Positions 28,270 through 41,255 of a stretch of DNA of 64,000 nt are shown here, one piece after another. Under the pieces are notes generated by a model. That model ran no database searches. It worked only from the letters and a program-made list of their open reading frames with translations, and was not told the DNA's origin. The DNA is from Lichenostomus cassidix (lineage: Eukaryota > Chordata > Aves > Passeriformes > Meliphagidae), in assembly GCA_008360975.2 (NCBI GenBank), contig CM039211.1, forward strand, positions 45,407,031 to 45,471,030, in the 5' to 3' direction. Each line of letters starts with the position of its first letter. Position 1 is the stretch's first letter. The position numbers and the translations under genes were made by a program.

Positions 28270-29870
28270 ACAGAATCACAGAAACAGGTGGTTGAAGTTG
28301 GGAGTGACCCTTGTACAACCTCTCTGCAAAAGCAGGGTCATCTGTAGGAAGTTGGCCATGACCACATCCGAAGAGCTTTTGAGTATCTCCAAGGAGAGGT
28401 CAACTCTTCTCAGCAAGTGCTTGATCACTTTCACAGGGAAAAAGTGCCTCCTGGTGTTCAGATGGAAGTACTTGTGTTTCAGTTTATGCCCATTGTCTCT
28501 TGTCAGGTCACTGGGTGCCACTGAAAACAGCCTGGCTCTGATTTCTTTACACTGTCACCTTATCTATTTGCGTGAATTAGAGACATCATCCTAAACCTTC
28601 TCCAACTCCAAGCTGAACATTCCCAGTTCTCTCAGCCCTCCCACGTAGGAGAGTTTCTCAAGCCCTTAAATCATGTTTGTGTCCCTTTGTTGGATGCAAT
28701 TCAGTAGCTACATGTCTCTCTTGTACTGGGGAGACCAAAAGTTAACAGAATATTCTAGGTGTGATTTTACCAGTGCTGAAGTAGAGGGGAGGGACCACCT
28801 TCCCTGACCTGCTGGCACTGTTCCACCTAATCCACTCCATGAAAGCTCTACTGGCCTTCTTAGTGCTGTGGATACTGCTGTTTCCATGTGCAAACTCGAT
28901 CCCATATTGCCTTCCCAGAGTAGTTTCTAAGAACAATAATGCCCATTATGGATCCTGTATGCCTGGTTCATAGGTCCAGAACTTTGTGTTGCATTCTGTT
29001 GAAGTGTAGGAGGTTGCCATGAGATCATTCCTCCAACCCTATGAGGTCTGGATGGCTGCACAGCCCTCTGGCATATTATCCACTCCTCCCATTCCTGTAT
29101 CATAATCAAACATTTTAAGGCTACACTTTGCCTTATCATCCGGATAATTAATAAAGCTATTGAACATGGTTGGACCCAGTACTTACCCCTGGGGCGTGCT
29201 GCTCATTACTGCCCTATATTTTGTTGTTGTTTGAGTCTGTTAGGGCAGCTAGCTCTCAGCCCATCACACTCTCTGCTCATCCAGCCCATACTACATTATC
29301 CCCCCTATGAGGAAGTTATGGTAAAAGGTGTCAGAAGACTTACTAAATTCAAGATATCTACTCTTCCCCCCGATCTTGAAATTTGTCATTTGATTGTAGA
29401 CAAATCAGATATGCCAATCAGACATATCAGATATGCCAAACATAACTTCCCCTTGGTGAATCCAGGTTTACTACTTCTGATCACCTATGTATTGTTCTTG
29501 TGTCCATCAAGAGTTCCCAGGACTGGATGTTCTGTCATATTCCCAGGTATAGAGGTAAGGCCAGATGGGCCTGGGGTTCCATGAATCCTCCTTCTTGCCC
29601 CTGTTGAAGGTAGGGGGATGTGCTGTCCTTCAGTCCTCAAACACCTCTTTCAATTACCATGTTTCTTCAAAAATTAGTGGTCGTGCATTGCTGGCCACTA
29701 ACTCATGGGTACATTCCTCAGGGCACACAGAATTATTTATGTCTGGTTTGCTTGAGTATTCAGTAAGCTGACTCTTTAGCAATGAGTATATGTCAGCCTC
29801 ACTTCAGGCTTTTCACCTGTGCTCCAGGATCTGGTAAAGACTGGTGTTTAGTATCTCAGACTTCTTTTAA
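28270..29870 (-). mobile_element. CR1 LINE, old 5'-truncated copy
   Basis: CR1 is the dominant non-LTR retrotransposon of birds. Read on the minus strand, the copy ends near 28270 with the 3' untranslated part and carries the C-terminal part of ORF2. A clear landmark is the translated stretch KSHLEYSVNFWSPQYKRDM (near 28708-28770), which matches the conserved CR1 ORF2 motif ending in PHLEYCVQFW. The + strand shows typical antisense CR1 phrases such as the CTCTCAGCC segment near 28632. The body is broken by many stops and frameshifts and the 3' microsatellite tail is degraded, so this is an older subfamily than the copy at 31869. The 5' boundary near 29870 is approximate. Confidence 0.9.
28708..28905 (-). 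pseudogene. CR1 ORF2 C-terminal remnant
   Basis: A 65-codon open stretch inside the CR1 copy. Its last 19 residues (HLEYSVNFWSPQYKRDM region) match the conserved segment downstream of the reverse transcriptase domain of CR1 ORF2. The remainder is diverged and an upstream frame change precedes it. It cannot encode a working protein. Confidence 0.75.
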
Positions 29871-31868
29871 TGTGATGTTTTGTTCAGATTATTTTGTTGC
29901 TTTATGAGTAACAATAGAATGACCTGAGGTTTCTCATCTGTGATGAGTATAATCTGTTGAAATTCAGAGTATTAATACAATAAATTTAAAATGTTTTTAA
30001 AGAATAAACAAGTGTGAAGGCTGCATTTTTATCATTTTTATTGGGTTTTTTCGATTTTTTTGTTAATAGAAACGTGTTCTCTGCTACCCCTTCTTGCCAG
30101 TTTCAAAGGATTTTATTGAAATAAGTCTTAGAGAAATTGAACACCTTCTTTTCTGTTTCATGTACTGTTAGGGTAAGCAATTTTCACCTTTATTACCTGA
30201 AAGTCATGAGACATTTGTGACAGTTTCAATCTCAGCTGTAAAGAACAATTCTGGGTTTGTGAATAATAATTTAAACTGATGAGCTCTGTAATTTGGTAGT
30301 CTTTCATTCCAAGCTAAATAACCTCCAGTTAAGGCAAAATGCGTATGACCTTTGAGTTTTAAAATAGGATGGAATATTTAATATTTCATGTTCTTTAAAA
30401 TTTAAGTTTATTAACATGTAAAATAAAAGAAAAAATCCACAAAAGTGGCATGAAAATAACATAGTAGATGGGCTATAAAATGTTAGTTGAGCAATCCAGA
30501 AAACTGTCAAGCTTCACTGAAATTTTTCAACTTCAATGAATTTTTCAACTACTTAAATTAAAGCAAAAACTATTAATTCATAGCTTTTGTTAATCAAAGT
30601 AAAACTTATGTTAGATAAGGAAATTGATAGAATTAGTTCAATAGCAGACTGTAAAAATTTTCAAAAAGTAAATATACTAGATCCCATTATGCCAAATTTT
30701 TATCATATTGGGTCAAAGCTTTGCTGTCCTATTCTAAGGGCAAAAAATGGACATCAAGATAAACGTGGTTATAAACAAAATCCTTGCAATTTTTTCACTT
30801 AATCTGTGTTTGCTAAGTATTATGTTGTATATTAGTGCATTTATATAGTGCTATTTCAATGCAGATTTGTAAATTGTCTTCCAGAATAAAAATTTGTGGA
30901 TAGAGTTTTTCTTTTCCTCTTTCTAACTGTGCACTAATGATTCGAAAGAGCTGCTCATGTTTTTTCTCAATTATCTATAAAAGGCTTTTCATATCATCTC
31001 TCTTTAATATCTTTTTCTTTTTAATTACAGATATATACATATCTTTGAGGTAAAATTTCTTAAAATAATTGAGTTAACAAGAATAAGAAATGAGCAGCAT
31101 AGTGTTTTGAAACATATATGCATGTCTAGAGATATCTGAAAATGTACCTTTCTCTGTTTATGTACAGTTTTGAAAAATGTCTGACGTTCCTTGAGCACTT
31201 TAGACTTCGAAAAATCAATTTATTTTCTCATTCATAATTTATTAATTGAAGCTCTTGGCTCCTGTCTTCTGAGAATCTCAAAGCTAGTGTTCTAAGTATG
31301 TTAGATTTTTTTAGGCACTTGTGCCTAACTGTAAGTAAAGTTGTGCTAAACTTAAAACTGTAGTTACAGAATCCTTAAACATTCTTCCTCTCAAAATAAC
31401 TACCTATCTGAGATGGACTATCAAGGAAATAAACTACTCTATGTTTAAATAATTTATATACTCTTTAATAGACATGGAATTTTCTGATTCGGATTTTATT
31501 TCCTTTTTTTTTCTTATTTCTGTACTTGGCAAGCAATTGATAAATTCAGTTGAACCATATAAAATTAAGGGTAAGTATATTAGGTCATATTAAGTCCAGT
31601 ATTGATAATGAAGCATGAAGCTGTGCTATCCTTTGCTGAGGGAAAAAGTGGACATCAATATGAAATTTTGTGGGTTTAATTAAAAATTTATCAGTTATTG
31701 AAGGTATCAGATTTGATTGAAGAATGTACATTTGATTAAGAAATAGTCACCATTTGAGATTTGTCACTCTTGTATGAATCTGAAGAATGCCAAAAGCTCA
31801 AGTGAACTATATAAAAGATCATCGTTTAACAAAATCATGACTTTTTTGTGTCCTTCTCCACATGAAAC
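29871..31868. other. A+T-rich spacer between two CR1 copies
   Basis: About 2 kb of unique-looking A+T-rich DNA. Open frames are about 70 codons or less. No repeat or gene was recognised. Confidence 0.55.
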
Positions 31869-32085
31869 ATAGAATCATAGAGTGGTTTGGGTTGGAAGAA
31901 GTCATAAAGATGATGTCATTCCAGCCCCCCTGCCATGGACAGGGACAACTTCCACTAGACCGAATTGGTTAAAGTTCCGTCCAACCTGGCCTTGAACATT
32001 TCCAGGGATGAAGCATCTGTAGCTTCTCTAGGCCGTGCATTCCACTGCCTCACCAACCTGAAAGTAAGGAATTTCTTTCTAGTAG

Positions 32086-32547
32086 CTAATCTAAACCTCT
32101 TGTCTCTCGGTTTGAAGCCATTCCCACTTGACCTATCACTACAAGCCCTTGTGAAAAATCCCTCTCAACCCTTACTGTAGGCTCCCTTCGGATACTGGAA
32201 CGCCGCAATAAGATCGCGAAAACTTCCTCCTCCAGGCTGAACAACCCCATCTCTCTCAGCCTTCCTTCAAAGGAGAGGTGCTCCAGCCTTTCAATCACCT
32301 TTATGGCCTTTCTCTGGACCGACTCCAAGAGGTTCACATCTTTTTCTTTTGGGTGTGTCACAGCTGGATGCATCATTCCAGAGCAGAGCAGGGGGGCAGA
32401 ATCCCCTTCCTCACCCTGCTGGCCACACTGTTTTGCATGCAGCCCAGGACACGTTTGGCTTTCTGGGCTGCAAGAACACATTGCCAGCTCATGATTGAGC
32501 CTGTTGCCAACCAACACCCCCAAGTCTTCCTCCTCAGGATGCCTCAC
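32086..32547 (-). pseudogene. CR1 ORF2 C-terminal domain remnant
   Basis: The translated minus frame contains LLESVQRKAIKVIERLEHLS followed by a GRLREMGLFSLEE block. This corresponds to the highly conserved CR1 segment LLERVQRRATKMI...[27 protein letters not shown]. The reading frame slips soon after FSLEE, and the rest of the 153-codon frame is out of register. It is a fossil piece of the CR1 polyprotein. Confidence 0.85.
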
Positions 32548-32699
32548 AATGCATTCTTAGCACAGCCTATATTTCACTTGGAATTTCTCCCATCCAAGTG
32601 TAGGACCTTGCACTTGGCCGTATTGCAGTTCATGAAGTTTGCATGGTCTCACCTCTCAAACCGTTCAAGGTCCCTCTGGATGACATCCCTGCCCTCCAG

Positions 32700-32745
32700 T
32701 CTGTCAACTGCATCACAAAGCTTGGTGCTGTCAGCAGACTTGCTG
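32700..32745 (-). pseudogene. CR1 reverse transcriptase motif C remnant (catalytic Asp lost)
   Basis: In one minus frame this stretch reads SADSTKL followed by an AVDRLEGRD block. The family norm is F/YADDTKL, so the second aspartate of the catalytic pair is replaced by serine. The substitution alone would inactivate the polymerase. Neighbouring parts of the domain lie in other frames. Confidence 0.7.
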
Positions 32746-32945
32746 AGGGTTTACTCAGTCTCAATGTCCATGTCACCAAAGGTATCAAAAAGTACGGCTC
32801 TAACAGGAGTTGCTGAGGAATGCCACTCATCATTATTCTCCACTCAGACGTTGAGTCATTCCCCACAAATCTTTGAGTGCAGTAATATACCCAGTTCCTT
32901 ATCCACCAAGTGGTTCATCCATAAATTTCTTCATTTTAGAGATAA

Positions 32946-33323
32946 CTATCTCATATGGGACGGTGTCAAATGCTTTGCACAAGTCCAGGTAGATGGCATT
33001 GCTTTTCCCTTACTCACCATCACTGTAACCTCATCATAGAAAGCCACCAGATTTTTCAGGCACTGCTTATCCTTAGTGAAGCCTTGTTGGCTGTCATCAA
33101 TCACTTCCTTGCTTTCCATGTGCCTTAGCATAATTTCTAGGGTGATCTGGTCCATGATCTTGCCAGGGACAGCAGTGAGACTGACTGGCCTGTAGTTACC
33201 TGCATCTTCATATTTCCCTGTTTGAAAATGGGGTAAATTTTTCCCCTTTCCTTCATCAGATTGCCACAGCTTGTTAAATACGATGAATAGTGGCTTAGCC
33301 ACTACATATGCCAGTTCCCTCAA
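32946..33323 (-). pseudogene. CR1 ORF2 reverse transcriptase N-terminal part, frameshifted
   Basis: A 125-codon open stretch with the fingers region of CR1 reverse transcriptase: ANVVAKPL-like start, KSDEGKG-like region, [18 protein letters not shown] and the SQQGFTKDK motif. The frame then leaves register just before motif A; a neighbouring frame carries the [12 protein letters not shown] segment (near 32956-32990). This shows a small indel at the start of the catalytic core. It is non-functional. Confidence 0.9.
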
Positions 33324-33485
33324 GGACCCATGAATTCACCTCATCAGTTTCCACTGACTTGTGTGCCTTCAGGTTCCTTAGGTTTTCTCAAACCCAATCT
33401 TCTACAGTAGACCACTCTTCATTGTCCTAGCCCCTGCCTTTGCCTTTGGTAACTTTGTCAATGTGGCTAGTGTACTTGGTGAAGA

Positions 33486-33803
33486 TCAAGGGAAAAAACT
33501 CATTGTGTACCTTAGCCTTCTCCATGTCCTGCATAACCAGCCATTATTTTCTTTTTTTTTTCCCAGAGGGGGCCCACACTTTCTATAAGTCTTCATTTTA
33601 TCACCAACATATGTGTAGAAGCTTTTCTTGTTGCCCTTGACATCCATGGTCAGATTTAAATCTGTCAGTGCTTTAGATTTCCTGGACTGACCCCTGGCAC
33701 CTTGAGCAGTCTTTCTGTATTTCTCCCAGGCTCCATGTCCTCGCCCCCACTGTATGCAGGCTTCATTTTTCTGTTTGAGTTTTTCCAGGAACCCATGGCT
33801 CAT
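33486..33803 (-). pseudogene. CR1 ORF2 linker region remnant
   Basis: A 105-codon open stretch covering the region between the endonuclease and reverse transcriptase of CR1 ORF2. The segment VKGNKKSFYTYVGDKMKT matches the conserved KGNKKSFYRYI block of CR1. It ends in a pyrimidine-run length change near 33550-33563, visible as a run of T followed by CCC on the + strand. Confidence 0.85.
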
Positions 33804-34938
33804 CCATGCAGGTTTCCTGGAATTTTTGCCTGACTTCCTTTTTGTTGGGATACCTCACTCCTGAGCCTGAAAGAGGTGACTTTTAGTATTAACTAGCTTT
33901 CCCAGGTCACTTTTCTCTCCACAGTTTTCTCCCATCCACTTTATCAAGCACAGCCCTGAGGAGGCCAAAGTCTTCTGTCCTGAAGTCAAGAGTAACAAGC
34001 TTGCTGTATGCCCTCCTTGCTGCCTTGTCTATATTAGTTACTGAAGCATATTGTATTCACACTGAAATAACCACATTAAAATATATGGCCTTGTGTAAAA
34101 CCTGTGCTAAATAGTTAGGGTTTTTTTTTAAATTTTGCTACTTGGTTTTGTTTTTAATTTTATTATTTATCTCTTCATTGCCAGGTCAGCCATCCTTTTC
34201 ACTGTCATGTGTCCTTGGATGGAAAATGTATTTGTTTTTGTGGTTGTCCCAGAAACAAGACAGGCCAAATTAGCATACTTTGATTCCTCAAAAATACATA
34301 AAACACTTCCTGATGGCCATCTTTTCTATGTACTGCTCATCCTAAAACTACCTGGTTCCTGATGCAGTAGTTGAAGTGGTTGAAGGTCTGAGAACTTTGT
34401 TTCTATACTGTGTACAGCAACATCTGAGAAGTTCAAGATATTGGACCAAGAAAAACAGCTCCATCTCTCAGTAATTTTTTCATTCTTGAGTGAATTTATG
34501 AAGGCAAAATCATAAACCTATTGATGTGATGAGCAAGCTGTAGTGCAAATATGATATGAGATTTGAATGTATGCAGCTGAAATAGAACCCATTTTATTAC
34601 TCTTAAAATGACTACAAAATTAAATATTAGAGCCTCCAGTATAATGAAATATTTTCCTCAAAATTCTAAGGAATTTTGGTTCTATTTCTTTTTAGTTAAA
34701 TCAGTTTCAACAAACTAACCTTTTTAAAACATCTTTTTTTTTAGTACAAGGCTTTTTTTTCCAGGTTATATTACAGTCATGGTATAAACCTGCAATTGCT
34801 AAAGTATTTTATCGAGCTTATCTGTGTATCAGCTAACTGAAAATGATGGAGGCTTGCCAGACCAGTAATACTGGATCAGGACAAATGAATAAGAGGATCT
34901 TCAAATGACTCCGGCATCAAAATGCCTTTTTTGTCAGA

Positions 34939-34979
34939 TTTTTTTTTTTTTTTTGGTCAGTAGGTTGGGGGTTTTTTTT
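34939..34979 (+). repeat. T/G-rich low-complexity tract
   Basis: Two T runs flank a short G-rich segment (GGTCAGTAGGTTGGGGG). Simple low-complexity DNA. Confidence 0.8.
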
Positions 34980-36838
34980 ACACTTTAAGCGTCTACACAT
35001 AAGAATTACTCTTTTTATTTATTCTATTTTGGCCTAGAGTAATGACTTTCTTAAGCACATAGAGCGGAGCTACTACATGGAGTGAATGCTAATATCCGTT
35101 GTAAAGGAAATTCAAAGAACAATTAACCTCCCTGAGACACATTCTATCTTCACGCTTCTTTGGGAAGGGACTTCCTAAAGACATACCTAGAAATTGTGCA
35201 CATTGCATAAAATTAATAAGTATATTATTTTTTTCTGACTTTTTCCAAGGGTTTATACCTGTCTTTACTTCATTCCATATTGCTGCCCTGTGCTTTCCAG
35301 AGCTGGTGCTGTCAATCACTTTCCAGGAGAGGGATGAGTAGTAACATGTCGTTTATTTTAACTAGTGAATGAGCCCAGATGCCCAAAGCTGAAATAGAAA
35401 TGAGTCTTAACTCGTTGTAGAAACTATCTCAAGTGCAACAGTGAGTGTAAGAATTATTCTGATTTGTGTATTTGACCAGATAATATTAAAACATCTGGTT
35501 AAAATATAGAAGGCAAAGGGAGTAAAAATTGAGGTTTGAAATGTAATTCTTGGCTTATACCAAAACTTCTGGGGGAATGTTTCGTACCCAGAAAATCTAC
35601 ATAAGCAGAGATGTAGTGTGAGCTAAAAAGAGGAGGCATCATAACAATCTCTTTGTTTTGTTTAATAATACATGATATATATTTATTTTCTTGTGTCTTC
35701 AGGAATTCTTCAACAATTACAGTTAGCCAGTGCTTAGAGCTAAAAAGAACAAAGGACAGGCCAAAGACTTGAAAAAATGTGTTGGAACATTTGTACAATA
35801 TTCTTCCAAGAATGACACTTAGCCAGTGTATTTCACTATTTCAAATACAATTACTTGTGATTACACATAAAACTGACTTGGAGATAGGTGCTGTATGTTT
35901 AAACGGAGTTCTGTGTAGTTAGAAAGAATATTTTCTAAGGTTCTTTTTAAAAACAGTTTTTAAATATGTAATTACTGAAGTTACAGCTCATCTTTTTTGG
36001 TTTAGGGTTTTTTTGTTGTTCTTTAATTAAAAAAAATGTTAGATAAACCATAGCATAACTGCTTGCTTGTTCCACATATTTTCTGTAATAAGTCTCATTG
36101 TTTATGCTAAAACGAGTACAAACAAGCGTAGGGAAATAATAGACCTCAGATGTTAAGTTATTACCTTATCTACCCTCAAGGATTAGAGACCGTGTCACAT
36201 TTTCTGTTCCAATATAAAATAATAGTGTATAAAGAAAATACTTTTTATGACAAGAAATGCAATAATGCATTTGGTTATCCTTTGCAAAAAAGGTAACTAC
36301 AAGCAACATGCAATTACTTAATATTTGTGCATATAGTTATCAGTACTCTTTCAGATTCTTGGAGATCAACTTTTTTAAGTGGAGTTGTGATGTATGTTGA
36401 TTGACTATATACAAAAATATGTACTTTAGGGAATAGTCATAGAGACCAATTTTAAGTGTATGAGTTTAGTCCTTCTAGACCCTTTCTGCTGTATCTGGGG
36501 ATACAAAGCTTTGCTGCAAGGCAGCTCAGAGCACACAGCTGGGCTTCTTCCTCTGGTAATAACATCCAGAAACACCCATCTCCCTCCCAGCATTAGCAGA
36601 GATAAGCTTTACAGCTGTGTTATCCATACTCTTGGATAACCTTTCTGAATACCCTTGGAGAGAGCACAAAATGAGATGTGCATTCCTTGCATGAGTGTCA
36701 TGCATTAAGCCCCTGTCCAGGTTAGTAGAAATCAGGATAACAAAAGCTTTGCTTTGAATTGAGCTAATGGACTGGAAGGAAAATCAGTCTTCTAAATAGC
36801 ATCCCTTCCTAAGTTTAAACACACACTGCTGAGGCAAA

Positions 36839-36873
36839 AAACCCAAACCAAAACAAAAAAAAAAAAAACCCTA
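36839..36873 (+). repeat. A/C-rich low-complexity tract
   Basis: AAACCC and AAACC units followed by about 15 A and ACCC. It is the complementary form of the G/T tracts elsewhere in the window. Confidence 0.8.
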
Positions 36874-37043
36874 ACTGCAGTTTTCACACTTTTGTGTAAA
36901 TTTAGGCTACTTCCATTTGGAGCAAGCAATGCTATGTCTCTCATGATGTCTTATTTAATTTCTTTTTAAAATCCTGAAATAAAGTATTCTGCATAAAAGA
37001 AAAACACTTTAAGATGTTTAGTTAATCAGGCAATACTTTATCA

Positions 37044-37057
37044 GTGCCATCTAGTGT
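37044..37057 (-). promoter_or_regulatory. CTCF-like motif, minus orientation
   Basis: The minus strand reads ACACTAGATGGCAC, matching the CTCF core CCASYAGRKGGCRS at 13 of 14 positions. Only the first C differs. The match alone does not show occupancy. Confidence 0.45.
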
Positions 37058-40000
37058 ATGCAACCACAAACAGAAGGATTTTTTCCATCTTTCCTTTCTA
37101 CTAAATTCACACCGTGCTAGAGCAAGGGAAGTTCTAAATGCTTGTCTTTGATACCAATGTCTCTTCAGCAAATATTTCTCAGCTAAACATTTTATCAAGG
37201 GGGTTTAAAATAGTTTTCTAAAGAGTAATTATTAAGAGAGGGCTTGTAAGGCTTACGTTTAATTTGAAACTTCAGTAATAACTTTATTGTGTTCCTGAAA
37301 GAGCAGTGGAGATAAATAGCTTTATGATTCACATCTGATAATATACCTTAATAATCCAAGTCATCCAGTCATTCACACTTTGTAAGTAGGATAAAGGAAG
37401 CTACCAAAACTGTGAGATTGGCAATCTAATAGATAAACCATCATAAAAATATCTGACTTTAAAAAGTGTTCAAGATAAAATAAGTCCTGTCATATAAGTA
37501 GAAATGTAGGATACTCAGGTCAGGTATCAGTCCTTTTTCACATGTGAGTGACCTTATTTTTAATTTTTTACCTGCTGATTGTTAGCAATTAAAGCTAATC
37601 TTTTTCCTTTTTGGAGAAACCTCATATGTTTCTTTTTGATCACTGATCTCAACATGAAAAACAAAAAGTAATTCAACTTGTTTATTGAGATCAGAGGGCA
37701 CAAAGAGTAATTAATTTCATAATTCTTTTGCACAGCGTTATTAGGTTAGCCACTGACATTATGATTCCTGAAGGAGCTATACTTTCAAATTGCTCAAATC
37801 ATTGTTCTTGTTTCAGTCTTCCTCTGAGATGAAAAAGCATGGAAGAGAAGATTGAGGTTATCATTTTGGTTTTGTTCAAATATTAACTCTGAGTCTTTAA
37901 ATTGTCAATTTTTCTATGAAAACGACAAAACCTAATTTGGATGAAGGTGGAATAGAAAGGAAAAATGCACAGTGCAATGTCACAATCCCTGTGCTCTGTG
38001 TTATGCAAGAATTTCTATATGGGCAAAGGCATGCAAAGAATATTACCTATATGTTTTGCTGCTAACCTATGTCAGTATATTTAAAAGTCCATCCCAAAAG
38101 AACTAGAAACTATTTGAACTATGTGTGAGCTAGAAACAATGTGTTGATTTATTTTATCTCCCTTGGAATTAAACATATATATACAAATATGCACAGCAAC
38201 ATACATTACATTTAATATATGTGAATATATATCTAGGTGTAAATGTGTGTGTGTATATATGTAATTGTGTATGTATATCTGGGAGTGAGAAGTTGCTGTG
38301 AGGGGAACGGTCAAAACTGACCAGTTTCAGGCCAGCATCAATCTTATTCACTACATACATAAAATTATGTTCTCTTAAGAATTTTCTACTGAATTAACTG
38401 TGCATATATGGTGCCACAGATCCAATACAAGTCATCTCAGAGGACAGGCTGTGGTCCCTGAAGTTTCACAGCCATGGAGATCACAGTGATGGGGTCTGAG
38501 TGCTCCTGAACAAGGGGAGCAGGATCAAAAGGTTTTCAGTGTTTTTCCTATCTCTGTGTGGATGTTTTATTCTCTTCTACCTCTTCCCAAAGAAAATAAT
38601 GTGATCTTCTTCAGGTGGTTTAAACCAACAACTAAGAATGACATCTCAGAAGCCATGTTCTTATGGCTTGATCTTTTTCTGGTTCACCTGTGTAATTATC
38701 TTATGCAAAATGGAGCTCATTTAACTGCAAAAACAAAAAAAAATACTCCATCAAAATGTATGTGACAGCTCTTTGGCAAGGAGGTGGGAAAATTGAATTT
38801 TGTCACCTCAATGTGGCATCAACCTGGGCATTTTGACCACAATCTCACTCTGTACAGAATGATTGCACTGAGTATTTATTTTCCTTAATGATTTCTTTTT
38901 ACTAACTAAATCAAACCACAGCAGTGAGCCTCAAAGATTTGTGGAGGGTAAATGTTTTCATATAAAATGGTCATTGTAGGTGTGGCTACATTAGCAAAGG
39001 AAGGTTACCGAATCCATGTCTGCCCCAGACAAAACTGATACATATCAGGAAGCAAGTTGAAAACAGAACTGTCCCTAGATTACTCCTTACCAAACCTACT
39101 TTTATTAAACTTGTTTGGCCCACTTGGTCTGAATTTGCGAATACAATTTAAGAGAATCTGAAAATGCATATTTGAAAGTGTGTCAATTGTGCTTTTACTG
39201 AGAAAGAAAATGTTAGCTTTTTCTGCTAAACATACAGCATACTTATAAAAATATAAATAAGAAATGTTTACCAAAAACCTACATACATTTCGGAGTCTCT
39301 ACTAATCAAAACGATTACTTTATTGGAATTTTTATTTTCCTTAGAGAGTGGCAGTTAAAGCAAATTCCATTGTGCATGTAAAATGGAATTCAAGCTCATT
39401 TGGTTAAATGTCCAAACCCAACAAAATTACACAAAACTAGCTTAATGAGCCTTTTAAAAATTCTGAAAAAAACTCAAAACAGGTAAGCCACTGAACTAAG
39501 AAGTAAATGAGGTAATGTCAGAAAACATTTTCTGATATTATTTATACTCTTCGATTAGAAGGTTTTTTGCTAGGGTATTTTGTGGTGCTATTGATTGCAG
39601 AAGGAATTTTTAGAAGTAATTCAATCTAGTTTTCCTCTGCTATGCAGTCTTAATTTTGCTTGCAGCTAATGGAAATGCTTACACAGAGCCAACTTCCTGA
39701 AGAAGAACATTTAATTCTGAAAGGTTCTGGAAGGAGAAGTGTCAATGAGTCCTATGCAGCATACTGTCATCAAAAAAGATGGTAGCACAAATAATCTTTG
39801 AAATCTATTCTGCAAGTACTTGAATCTGATGATATGTATTATCTTTTTCTGTATTTGCTAACTATTGTCTCACCATTTTTAATTTTTTAAGTATTTGTAG
39901 TGAATAGAATTATGAGATTAGACTTGCCAAAACATTTTGCATGTGCTAAACTTCAAAATCTTGAAGTGCAACAGTGCCAAAAACTGCTCGTTTTACAGTT

Positions 40001-41238
40001 ACATTTCTTTCCTTCCTTTTTTAGGGGGAATTTGCCTTTTTTTCTTTTTTTTCGCTGTCTTTAATGGTTGCATCTGAGTTATGTCCCCATCTTACTACCT
40101 TCACTATTTCCTAAAATGATAATTTATTTGACCAAAGAATACATTCACTTCATAATAGAGGAGAAAGGAAAAGAAAGCCCACTCAAGCTAATGGAAATAT
40201 TTTGCTTTGGTTTTGGGTTTGGTTTTTTTGTGTTATTTTAATATTTTTGGCCTTTATCCTATCTAAATTTTAAAATTCTCCTTTCCACTGTGGTTATTTT
40301 GTAAAAAGTACGTGTCCTTCAAACTTAATCAGTGTATTCTATCATGGTGGCATACTATTTGTGGTGCAAGTTCATAAATATCTTATTCATTGACTGCAAA
40401 ATGAAGACTGATAAAGTATTGGAAATATTGGATTGGAATTGCTATAAAACTTAAGTTTCTTTCTTTTTCTCTCACCTGGAAGCATGATTTCAATGTAAAC
40501 CAGGTAAAAGTTTTTGAAGCTTCAGCAAAGACAAATTCTTACTTCTCACTATTATTATCTTTTGACACCTTTTCTGACACTTGGAATGTTTTCTTGATAA
40601 TATGAAAATGGACTGATAGGAGAGAAAAGAAGCTGTGTGCAGTCTTCACAGCTGGTGCAACGTGCCATTCTGCCTTGTTGTCATCTGCCCACACTTAATT
40701 AATAAGCATCTGGTTAATTCCTGTATTTACACGACATAAAATAAAATTCATAAGTTTGATTTTTTTGATCTGTGACAAGATGCTTCCTCTCTCACTTCAA
40801 AAATTATTACTGTGAATATGAAAAAAAACTGACATGGAAATGTAGAGCTCTATTCAAGAAATAAAATACATGGTTTCATGTTTTAAATATGTAGACAGAT
40901 CAGCTGTGTTAACAAAAAGTTCTATTGCTGTGGAAGGTATTTTATGATATTCTAGCAGATCAAAAAATAAAAATATATGCATATTATTTTAATAACTTAT
41001 TTAACATGATCTGCAACATTTTACATGTAAATTTATTTCTCTTCAGGAGCATGTGTGCTTATTTTGATTTCAGGTCATTGAGGAGCATGAAATCTGACAC
41101 AATGAATTTATATTTAAGCTAAAGGCTAGTAACTACTGAGGCTCCATTTGTGCATTTATGTTCTCAGTAGGTGGATGGATACAAGCAAGAAATATTAATA
41201 ATATAGCATTTATCTAGGAAAATAGTAAGTTACTGCTA

Positions 41239-41255
41239 CTTCCCCCTGGTGGATA
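41239..41255 (-). promoter_or_regulatory. CTCF-like motif, minus orientation
   Basis: The minus strand reads TATCCACCAGGGGGAAG. The eleven bases CCACCAGGGGG are a perfect match to the most information-rich part of the CTCF motif; the following GC is AA. It has the same orientation as the site at 37044, about 4.2 kb away. Confidence 0.45.

Larger units (their letters stand above)
31869..34040 (-). mobile_element. CR1 LINE, better preserved 5'-truncated copy
   Basis: The + strand begins with ATAGAATCATAGAG, the antisense of the CR1 3' tail, followed by the hallmark GGTTTGGGTTGGAAG and CCCCCCTGCCATGG segments. Reading on the minus strand from 34040, the copy covers the linker before the reverse transcriptase, the reverse transcriptase itself, the C-terminal part of ORF2 and the 3' end, about 2.2 kb of a full element of roughly 4.5 kb. 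ORF1 and the endonuclease are missing, as usual for 5'-truncated target-primed insertions. ORF2 is broken by frameshifts and stops, so the copy is dead. The 5' end, near the GCCTTGTCTATATT stretch, is approximate. Confidence 0.95.

Noticed and set aside
32278..33039. 253-codon + strand open frame, the longest in the window
   Set aside because: It lies wholly antisense to the CR1 ORF2 region. Its residues are the antisense shadow of conserved CR1 codons, not a gene.
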